This document shows positions 1 to 8,600 of a stretch of 64,000 nt of DNA, piece by piece. This DNA comes from Laburnicola sp. R22_1 (lineage: Eukaryota; Ascomycota; Dothideomycetes; Pleosporales; Didymosphaeriaceae): positions 1,364,001 through 1,428,000 of the forward strand of contig JACONQ010000015.1 of assembly GCA_014281115.1 (NCBI GenBank), in the 5' to 3' direction. Made by a program: the position numbers and the translations under genes. The notes beneath the pieces were generated by a model. The model worked only from the letters and a program-made list of their open reading frames with translations. It had not been told where the DNA came from and did no database searches. Numbering within the stretch: position 1 is the stretch's first letter; the number at the start of each line of letters is the position of its first letter.

Positions 1-873
1 GAGAGACAAAGAAGCAGGCGTCGCGTATTAGTGTTGCTTGGAGAGTCGGGCCTCGTGTCTGCCTGTCCGCTGCCTCTTGCTCCCCTCCCCTTGTCCCCAT
101 GTAGAGAATGCGCTGCAGGCAAACTCTGCGCAAGACCGCCAGGTACAGTGCTCGCACACTGCAGCACACTGTCCCCATGCAGTAGTCATCTCAAGAGGGT
201 CCGATCGCAAGCCATGGCTCTGCACCGTCAGCGCGAGAATGTACGTGCGTATTGCGGCTCCCACACCCCTGCGTGCGCCGCTGCACACTGCCACGCCCAC
301 ATCCCAGCAGCCACGCTGCCCCCTCGCACCCAGGAATAGTCATTGCTCAGAGCCAGGACACAGTATTCACCAGCACTAACGGAGCTCTGCGCAACGGCAG
401 CCAAGCCCCTGCCCCGAGCGCCGAACGGACAGGGGCAGGGTCGCTGATGTTAGATGCCTGAGCGTGGCTTGCCCACCGGCGAACGTATTGTGTGCTGGTT
501 TCCCGCCAGTATAGTATTTGTGTATAAAGATGCCTGGCAGGGCACATGGGGTCCAAGCCAGCTCCAGTTTCAGTCACAAGCGTAATCCAGACGCCTCTTT
601 TGCTACCTAATACGCAGTATTCCATCTTCTGCTTTTGTTTATAATCCTCCCTCCCGTAGTCAATCTTCCCAGTCATCACATCCATCTTCTTCGCGACTCT
701 TCTACAGCACTCGATCTAGCTTACACAACTTGCTACCCAAGTCAACAAGCAACGACTCGTCTCACACCTTCGCCGTCGATATAAAAGCCGCCATTGCCAC
801 TGAGTCTTATCCGATTCCACACCAAGCCACCACCACATTTCGAACCATCACCTTAAAGAACATCACCGCATCA
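1..873. other. gene-free left edge with a TATA-type promoter near its end
   Basis: No open frame here resembles a protein. The stretch up to about 720 is mixed GC-rich sequence with overlapping short frames on both strands that look accidental. From about 700 the base use changes to the C/A/T-rich style of fungal leaders, a TATAAAAG box lies at 780-787, and a pyrimidine-rich leader runs to an ATG at 874. The last part therefore looks like a promoter and 5' leader for a transcript reading rightwards. Confidence 0.4.
780..787 (+). promoter_or_regulatory. TATA box of a rightward transcript
   Basis: TATAAAAG lies 86 bp upstream of the ATG at 874 and is followed by a C/A-rich leader free of other ATGs. 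Strong TATA boxes with such leaders are typical of highly expressed fungal genes; the assignment is by pattern only. Confidence 0.4.
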
Positions 874-897
874 ATGGGCCGTGGCGGATACAACTAA
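874..897 (+). CDS. micro-ORF 1, peptide MGRGGYN
   Basis: A seven-codon frame starts at the first ATG after the TATA box and leader, and ends with TAA. A near copy (MAGRGGYN) follows 131 bp downstream, ending at the same point of the peptide, which argues against chance. I know no function for it. It could be a regulatory upstream ORF, the visible part of a spliced gene whose exon border I cannot place, or a tandem duplication of a first exon. Confidence 0.3.
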   Translation: MGRGGYN

Positions 898-1028
898 ATT
901 TTCTTCCATTGCAAATCCAAACCTTTGAGTCAAACACCTCAGAGGCCTCCCACAAGCCGATCCGACACACCCGTCTCCAGACCCGAAGGCACCCATTCAA
1001 CCACAAACCAACCAGCAGAATCCTTACA

Positions 1029-1055
1029 ATGGCCGGACGCGGTGGCTACAACTAA
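1029..1055 (+). CDS. micro-ORF 2, peptide MAGRGGYN
   Basis: This eight-codon frame shares the GRGGYN end and the stop position with the micro-ORF at 874, although synonymous bases differ (GGCCGTGGCGGA versus GGACGCGGTGGC). Conserved peptide with changed codons suggests selection on the peptide. Beyond the TAA the same frame stays open to a TAG near 1249, so readthrough or a mis-called stop is possible. No family is recognised. Confidence 0.3.
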   Translation: MAGRGGYN

Positions 1056-1797
1056 GCCTCCAGTGGCAACCCACTGCTCGCACCGATACTGCGAACCTTC
1101 AAACTCATTGCTCCGCCAAAAACACCACTCAACGATGTCATATTACCGGCACCGGCCTCCGCAGGCCGCGAAGACACTCCGCAAGAAACGCAACGAACGA
1201 TGGCGCTAGCAGTGCCATCGCTCAATACATTTGCTTGCTTTCCCTAGGCTTCGGCCGTTCATTGTACATTCTGTTTCCTTTTTCTTATTCTCCACTTGTA
1301 CTTGTATTGCCAGCATAGCATCGCGATTCGGCGTTTGATTTCTGCTCTTTGTCGATTTTCTCGGGAGCATTTGAGCGATGGAGTTTGGATACAACGGCAC
1401 GGCTCGGTACGGCTACGGAAAACGGATAACGGGTCATGGATTATGGGCTACGATCGACGGTCGACGTAGGAAGGCATACGGTTGGCGTTTTATAGACGGA
1501 GGAATCTCGCTCTTCACTGAGCGCTGGCGGCTATCTGGGATTCTTCAGTTTTGGCGTTTTGTTTTTGAATTCTAGATTTTTTTTCTCCCCCAAGCTCATT
1601 TCTTCCGCGTTGTGCACAACTCTTCCTCATTTCCTAATCCATAATCGAGCCGGCTGTGCCGAAATCACATCTTAGCTCCATAGTGCATTCCATACCATGG
1701 TGGTTCTCCATACAAATCTACTGAGTGCAAATTTTTCGACATAGGTAGCGAATGTCGTCCAAAAGTCGTCGAAACGAGGTGTGCATCAGTCTGTAGA
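1056..1797. other. intergenic, nothing recognised
   Basis: T-rich sequence with only short accidental frames. It probably holds the 3' ends of the rightward micro-ORF transcript and of the leftward MSS1 gene. I see no RNA gene or mobile element. Confidence 0.4.
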
Positions 1798-3999
1798 TTA
1801 TTTCCCGACGCAGAATCTAGTAAACAAGAAGACGTTAGCTTCAAGATACCCATATCGACTGATCGCCACCACGATGCATGCTGCAACAGCACGCGAGATG
1901 CGGGGCCGAGATTTCTGCAAGTACGGTGGGGACCTCGAAGAGACCTGATCAATCGCCTGCGCCACAACTATGCCCGCAGTGTTTCAAGCGAAACGCCCGC
2001 TACTATAACGGAAGTGGCTTGGACCCACGTGGGGTTGTGTGACTGGTAGTTGGGCATGCTCGGCTTCAACATACGACCTAAGACATTGCGGTCGCAGCCA
2101 CAGGCAGAACCCAGTGACAGTACGTGTCGCAAGCTAGGTGTGGAGCAGTTGACAACAGGAGTGAACTTACTTTTCAAATACAACGCCCAAAACCTCTTCC
2201 ACATCACCGCCTTCTCCGCGACCAGTAATCCTAGCTAGCGTTTCAGCAGCTAGACGAAGGGACTCGGCTGCGACGACGATGTCGATGGAATCTGCTTCCT
2301 CGTTGTTTAGTACGGTCGGGGAGGAGTGGTTCCGGGAAGGATCCTGCACAGCTTTCAGGAACGTGTCTAGATGAGAAAGACATTCCGATAGCAAGGCCCG
2401 CTGCCGTTCGCTCGCACCTAATGACTCTTGCCAAATCGACGGGTTGGGGTCCGATTCAGGAACAAGCGCAGCCGTCATATCCTTGAAGGTCTCCTGGAGA
2501 CCTTGGAGGAAGGTCTGGATATGTCCAGGGTCTTTTCCAGAAGAGGTTTCGTATGTTGTTTGCCCTGCATCCCTACAGGAAACGCAGAAAATTCGTTCGA
2601 GAGGAACTCCCAAGCGAGCGTTCACTTTGGCTTTTTGGCTTTCCAGCGAATGCGAATCATCAAGCTGGTCGACTTTGTTGATCGCAACAACGACGTTGAT
2701 GCCAAGTTCAACGCATTGCCTTGCAGTTTCTGTCACCTCGGGGTCCATTTCGACTGTGGCATCCTGAACGACGATCAGAACGTCGGATTGGAGCGCACGT
2801 TGCTTGGCCCGCTTGATGCCTTCCTGCTCGATGGCGCCCACTGTGTCCGCGCCCACGAGGCCTGCCTTTCTTAGCCCAGCCATGTCCCCGATTTTGACGA
2901 GCCAGCCGCCCAAATCCACGCCGACTTCAACAACATCTCGGGTCGTGCCCGCTTCTTGGGAAACTATAGCAGCCTCCCGACCGACAATTCGATTGAGCAG
3001 ACTGCTCTTGCCAGCATTGGGCGCTCCAAGTAGCGCAACGCTGATGCCACTTCGCAAAAGCTCGCCACGGACCGCATTGGCGATATGAGCCTCCATCAGA
3101 GTGGATAAGATCCGAATTTGACTTGCTACAGATGCGCAAAGTGCTGCAGGAGACTCGTCAAAGTGCTGATCCTCGGAAAAGTCAATCAGCGCCTCCAGCT
3201 CGCCACGCGCTTGTAGTAGAAGCGTACGCCAATGCTCGTATCGCACAGCGAGTGCAGATGTGGTCGCTCGCACCGAGAGCATGCGTTGCTGCTCAGTTGT
3301 AGCAGACAGAGTCTCGCCCAACGACTCTATCTGCGGAAGGTCCATGCGGTTGTTCGCGAAAGCACGGCGGGTAAACTCGCCAGGCTCAGCGTATCTGATG
3401 CGACCAGCAGCCCCCTTTGCCCCGCCCAAAGAGTCCACGCATTGCGGTATGGCAGCCAGCACGGCGCGAACAATAGCAGGTCCACCATGAACGTGCAGCT
3501 CAAGCACATCGTCGCCAGTGACAGTATGGGGCGCCGGGAAGTACAGGACAAGAGCGCCAGAATCGAGCAAGGTCGATGCAGAAGGAGGCGAATTCGGGGT
3601 ATACAGTTTTCGCAGGGTGGCGTGACGCGGCTTTGGAAAGGCCTTGGAGGGACAGAGGCCGTGGTAAATCTATCCAGCTGGTCAAAAAGGGCGCACATGG
3701 AAGGTCTCAGGCCTGTATACCTGGCTACATGCTGGGCCGGAGATGCGAATAACGGCGATGGCAGCTCTTCCGGACGCTGTCGATAGAGCGTATATAGTCG
3801 GCTCCTCTACAATGGGATGGAGAGAGTGGAAAGACGAGCATTGAGCCTGCCTCAAGGCGCTCCGTGTGGACTGCAGGAAACCATGATGGCGGCGGAAGCT
3901 ACCCAGTCCAACTGGTCGAATCCCGCTGAGTTGCAATGTAATCAAAGTGCTATTCCTCAATTGATGAATGTTGCGCAATGATGAGATGGAAGCTCTCAT
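1798..3999 (-). CDS. MSS1: mitochondrial tRNA modification GTPase, MnmE/TrmE family
   Basis: Exons on the minus strand are 3999-3721, 3669-2171 and 1816-1798, giving 598 residues. MnmE works with its MnmG partner (Mto1) in mitochondria to place the 5-carboxymethylaminomethyl group on wobble uridine. The N-terminal folate-binding domain begins near residue 68 (PTIYALSTASGRAAIAVIRI). The G domain shows GAPNAGKSSLLN, AGTTRD, DMAG (DTAG in bacteria) and NKVD. The first 65 residues are basic and Ser-rich, fitting a mitochondrial presequence; the ATG at 3999 is the only ATG upstream of the conserved part. Intron 1 is 51 nt. The large frame runs into a stop at VVFEK; the essential C-terminal FCxGK motif is supplied by a six-codon exon after a 354 nt intron with GTAAGT donor, GCTAAC branch and CTAG acceptor. 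Family assignment is very secure, the last exon strongly supported. Confidence 0.93.
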
Positions 4000-4208
4000 C
4001 ACGAGCGACTTGGCGATGGCATCGTGGTGTTGATGGGTGAGGAGCAGTGATTGCGACTTCCCCACCGCGCTTGGGCCCGCCCGCCGTTCGCACTAGCGGC
4101 GCCAAGATTTCAGCCCTCATCTTTTTTTTGGATATCGCCCGCCAGCCCAAACACTCCACTTCACTCCTCACGACTTCGTACGACCCCTCACGACCCCTCG
4201 CCGACGCC
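4000..4208. promoter_or_regulatory. shared divergent promoter of MSS1 and MAK16
   Basis: Only 209 bp separate the two start codons, so both genes must be driven from here. The middle is GC-rich (4061-4110) and the MAK16 side ends in a C/T-rich leader. No consensus TATA box is visible, as is common for growth-related fungal genes. Confidence 0.6.
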
Positions 4209-5479
4209 ATGGCTTCTGACGATCTCGTGGTAAGTACTCCCTGCCATGTTTCTTCTGCAATTTTCGCATTCTGCGCCCGACGGTGTCCACGATGCGAGAG
4301 AGGTAGATGCAGATACCTGCAGCCAGAACAGGGCGCGATTGTGAGGTTTATGCTTTTCTAACAAGATATTAGTGGAGCGTTATCGGAACCGACTTCTGCT
4401 CTTTCAAGTTGAAAACCACCAAGGTAAGCATAGTACTCGTTCAACCATATGTTTTCGCTAACGATGGGCCTGCAGGATCAAGTCTTCTGCCGTAATGAAA
4501 ACAATGTATCCGGCTTCTGCTCCCGGCAGTCTTGTCCGTTGGCCAATTCTCGGTATGCCACCATACGATCGGATCCGGCGACGGGCAATCTTTATCTCTA
4601 CATCAAAGAGATAGAACGCGCCCACCAGCCGTCTAAGTGGTGGGAAAAAATAAAATTACCAAAGTCATACGCGGAAGCCCTTGCGCTCGTCGATTCGCAT
4701 CTCCAGTACTTCCCCAAGTACCTTTTGCAGTGAGCTTTGCGCCCTTTGTGCCTAAACCAGAAAGGCTTTGGCTAATGGCTAGCAGCAAAAACAAACAGCG
4801 TTTGACGAGACTCACGCAAGTTAATCTACGCATCAGGAAGCTTGCAAAGGAGGAGGAGCGCCTGGGTGAGAAGCTGGTGCCGCGCTTGGCGCCAAAGGTG
4901 CGCCGAAGGGAAGAAGGTCGCGAGCGAAAAGCACTGGCAGCAGCGAAGGTGGAGAGAGCGATTGAAAGGGTTCTTATCGATCGCCTGAGATCTGGTGCAT
5001 ACGGCGATCGCCCGCTCAATGTAGAGCCGAACGTGTGGAAACGTGTAATGCGCGGCTTGGAGAAAGAGGGCGCTCAACGAGACGAGGATCTGGACGACGG
5101 TGTAGAGGAAGAAGACGAGGATGAGGGTGAAAAGGAGTACGAAATGGAGAACGGCGTGGCTGAAGTCGAATATGTCAGCGACCTCGAGGGCGAGTCAGAT
5201 GATGATCTAGAGGATTTTGAAGACTGGGTTGGCGGACAGAGTTCCGACGACGAAGAGGACGACGATGAGGCGAGTGGAAGTGATGAGGAAGAGGACGAGT
5301 CGGGAGCGGAGGATACAGAGGCGCTCAAGAAAACTCTTGCGAACCTCAAGCGCAAGCGACCGGCAGGACCACCACCCAAGCCAAAGAAGAAGCCAGCCAA
5401 AGATGCGAAGGGCGCGCGGCGGGAGATCGAATACGAGATGGAGAGAGAGCCGACAGCGAGGGAGGTATTGCGCATATAG
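4209..5479 (+). CDS. MAK16: 60S ribosome biogenesis protein Mak16
   Basis: Exons 4209-4229, 4373-4423, 4476-4729 and 4786-5479 give 339 residues. Mak16 is a nucleolar protein of early pre-60S particles. The start [18 protein letters not shown], the [20 protein letters not shown] cysteine motif, [37 protein letters not shown] and [14 protein letters not shown] follow the family in order. The C-terminal third is the usual acidic D/E-rich tail with a basic end. Intron 3 uses GTGAGC and the TAGCAG acceptor, which restores the conserved HKNKQRL; the first exon holds seven codons. Length is normal for the family. MSS1 diverges from the same promoter. The final basic segment is a likely nucleolar localisation signal. 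Confidence 0.95.
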
Positions 5480-5847
5480 TAGATGTGTTGCTCACCCGTT
5501 CATGGCGTTCGATGGTGTTCAGTGTCTACAGTATACCATATGGTCTATTCAAACTACAGATATTTTTCTCTTCCATTTTTGGTATGGTATGCGTTCTTAT
5601 TCACGCTTCCAATTCAGCATCCGCAATCTCAAAATTCATCATTGTGCAAGATGCTTGAGTGGCAGCGTGCTGACCGTTTGTACAAGCATTGTTCAGGAGT
5701 ACATTTCCCGCCTTCTTTGATACAACCTACATTGTTACACTTCACGGCCACGCCAACATACATAAGCAGTGATTCCTTCCACCTCTTACTGCCATAATCA
5801 ACTGCCCTCGCTAAAAACAAACGTACTTGCTTACCAAACGAGAAGAT

Positions 5848-6684
5848 ATGAACGCAATCGAAGAGGCACAACTCGCCCAGCAGGCCTGGGGAAGAAGTGT
5901 CCACTCGGATAACCGACCGACCTACACTGCCTCTCACGACAACAATGACGAAGAGAGCTACCCCTCAGCACCCAACACAGGCAAGCCCCTCCCGTCCATC
6001 CCCGTAGATAGCGACACCGACGACTCCGACTTCGGAGATTTCGAATTCGCAGCCCCACCCCTCTCGTCTCTTTCCGCTGATGATGATGAGCTCGACGACG
6101 AAGACTTTGGAGCTTTCGAGTCTGCATGCTCACCGCCTTCGCCTCCTTTGAATGAAATTCCATCCCACACTTCCTCTAATACCATCTGTCAGCCCATGTC
6201 CTTCGCTCCCGAGCCCACGGCGCTCTCTAGCCTGTTATTTTCGGCGTCAGACGCAGAATATGCCTACGCGCCTCTGCTGGACGGAGACACGGATACAGAC
6301 TCGTCGATTCCATCCCGCCATGCTACTGCTTCGCAGCGTGTCTGGAGCTTGGGGAAGATGGCGCTGGGGAAGATTAGCTTGACGAGGGGAGATGTGGGGA
6401 AGGTTGCTAAGGGGGCGGTTGGGAAGTGGAAGATGGGGTTTGTGGAGCGGGAGCATGGGGAGCTTGCGAGGGTGGCTAAGGCGGCTGATGTGGTGGTGCG
6501 TGGGGAGCAGGAGGGTGGTGCGCTGTCGACAAATTTTTATTGTCCTGAGCCGGTAGGTGTGAGCGCGAGCGTTATAGTGGAGACGAAGGAGGATGGGATG
6601 GAGGGTGTGGATTGGATGGTGGAGGTGGAGAAGAATGTTTGTGGGGAGGAGACTGATCAATGCTGCAGGTTGGGAATATACTAA
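5848..6684 (+). CDS. acidic protein with FGxF adaptor-ear type motifs
   Basis: Single-exon frame of 278 residues from the first ATG (MNAIEEAQLAQQAWG). I do not recognise a named ortholog. Two acidic stretches hold DDSDFGDFEFA and DDEDFGAFES, which fit the acidic-FGxF peptides that bind the ear domains of clathrin adaptors (AP-1 gamma, GGA). The N-terminal half is Ser/Pro/Asp-rich and probably disordered. The C-terminal half (from about residue 160) is basic with GKMALGKISLTRGDVGKVAKGAVGK-like glycine-lysine spacing and then a short folded-looking tail. A role in membrane traffic is inference from the motifs only. The extreme C-terminus is uncertain because a CTGCAG acceptor-like site lies just before the stop. 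Confidence 0.6.
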   Translation: MNAIEEAQLAQQAWGRSVHSDNRPTYTASHDNNDEESYPSAPNTGKPLPSIPVDSDTDDSDFGDFEFAAPPLSSLSADDDELDDEDFGAFESACSPPSPPLNEIPSHTSSNTICQPMSFAPEPTALSSLLFSASDAEYAYAPLLDGDTDTDSSIPSRHATASQRVWSLGKMALGKISLTRGDVGKVAKGAVGKWKMGFVEREHGELARVAKAADVVVRGEQEGGALSTNFYCPEPVGVSASVIVETKEDGMEGVDWMVEVEKNVCGEETDQCCRLGIY

Positions 6685-7162
6685 CGTCCCCCACTGTTAG
6701 TAGAAAAACACTGTTTGTCGAGAAATAAGCGAGGTACCTATCTTCAAGCACTTCAATCTCAGTCCACACGTCTTAATACTGTGCTAGTACTCTTATGTTT
6801 TGTGCTCTAGCTATTTCTACACACTTTAAAGTCGTTTCGTCCAAAAATTACGCACACTTTACAGCGTTCTTGCCCATCTTGTAATAAGACTTATTTTATG
6901 CTATAAACAAGAAACCCTCGTTATAAGACTCATTATAAACTCTACCCAGTTTAGACTATATTAGTTACAGGGCTTAAGCATCAGAATACTATTGCGACAG
7001 CAGGAAGCCATCAGGAGTCCCGCAGCTTCTAATGCACGCGGATTCGTGCAAGATCGCCACCCTGGTCGGGTACTGTCAGCCGAAGCGACTTCCGAATCTG
7101 GCTAGTACAAAATCTGAATAAGCTGAACTCAACAGGGTACGTGTAATTTACATACGTCAGCA
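6685..7162. other. intergenic, AT-rich decayed sequence
   Basis: No gene seen. Sequence from about 6880 is TpA-rich with motifs such as TTATAAGACTCATTATAAAC, the look of an old RIP-mutated repeat. It ends where the inverted-repeat arm of the NLR locus begins. Confidence 0.35.
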
Positions 7163-8600
7163 GATCAGCGAAGGCACGGCCGCTAGAAAGGCGCTTTACT
7201 AAATAGGTAATAGCGCTTTACGGAGGGGATTACATAAGGCTTAAAGAGTAGCGAAATTACAAGCTACGCTACATGTACCTTTACCTATCTATTCTCAATA
7301 TATTTTAAATCATTCACAACCCCCTGGCAGGTGCGGGTTGGCCATCCTCCCTGCTAGCGGTGGCAACTCGAAGTACCATCTCACATAGGCTGCACCTTAC
7401 ACTAATTTCTAAGCAAACTGTGGTATTTTGGCTATGCTGTTTTTATGCTTCGTCCGCCCTGCCACTTTAGAGACTATCTATTTACCACGCCTATCTCGTG
7501 CTAGGTGTTATTCTGCTTACTAAGCTCTATCGCCTCTAACTGCCATGTTGCGAGAGCTTTGCGAGATGATACAGTAAAGGGATGTTGAGGACCTAAGGCA
7601 ACTGTCCGCAGCCCGCAGCAGTCCTCTATTAGTAAGATTGCTTTATTTGTAAGTCCCTGACCCTTTAACGTAAACGCGAGATTGTTCATGCTGGTTAGCG
7701 TGGAAGGATGCTCCTCCCCAAGCACCCTCTTTCTCGTCTCCATCACTTGCACCTCCAGCTCTTCGGCCTCCTTCCACCGGCCTTGATTCCTGTACGTCGA
7801 CGCCAGGTTGGCCATGCTGGTCAGCGTGTCTGGATGCTCCTCCCCAAGCACCCTCTTTCTCGTCTCCATCACTTGCACGTCCAGCTCTTCGGCCTCCTTC
7901 CACCGGCCTTGATTCCAAAACGTCGACGCCAGGTTGGCCATGCTGGTCAGCGTGTCTGGATGCTCCTCCCTAAGCACCCTCTTTCTCGTCTCCATCACTT
8001 GCACGTCCAGCTCTTCGGCCTCCTTCCACTGGCCTTGATTCCAAAACGTCGACGCCAGGTTGGCCATGCTGGTCAGCGTGGAAGGATGCTCCTCCCCAAG
8101 CACCCTCGAGCTCGTCTTCATCACTTGCACGTCCAGCTCTTCGGCCTCCTTCCACCGGCCTTGATTCCTGTACGTCGACGCCAGGTTGGCCATGCTGGTC
8201 AGCGTGTCTGGATGCTCCTCCCTAAGCACCCTCTTTCTCGTCTCCATCACTTGCACGTCCAGCTCTTCGGCCTCCTTCCACCGGCCTTGATTCCTGTACG
8301 TCGACGCCAGGTTGGCCATGCTGGTCAGCGTGGAAGGATGCTCCTCCCCAAGCACCCTCGAGCTCGTCTTCATCACTTGCACCTCCAGCTCTTCGGCCTC
8401 CTTCCACCGGCCTTGATTCGTGTACGTCGACGCCAGGTTGGCCATGCTGGTCAGCGTGTCTGGATGCTCCTCCCCAAGCACCCTCTTTCTCGTCTCCATC
8501 ACTTGCACCTCCAGCTCTTCGGCCTCCTTCCACCGGCCTTGATTCCTGTACGTCGACGCCAGGTTGGCCATGCTGGTCAGCGTGTCTGGATGCTCCTCCC
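7163..8600. repeat. left arm of the NLR inverted duplication
   Basis: The 3' flank of the first NLR gene (7163-7500) and its TPR-coding end match, in inverted orientation, the 3' end and flank of the second NLR gene (about 14490-15590). The flank landmark is GGCCGCTAGAAAGGCGCTTT at 7178-7197 and its complement at 15564-15583; the match carries on through the stop codon and the diverged last two TPR units into the repeat array. Differences in the flank are scattered single bases. The inner limit is fuzzy because the TPR units can align in several registers. Confidence 0.85.

Noticed and set aside
5074..5475. Ser-rich minus-strand frame
   Set aside because: Antisense of the acidic tail of MAK16 (Glu/Asp codons reverse to Ser/Phe-type codons).
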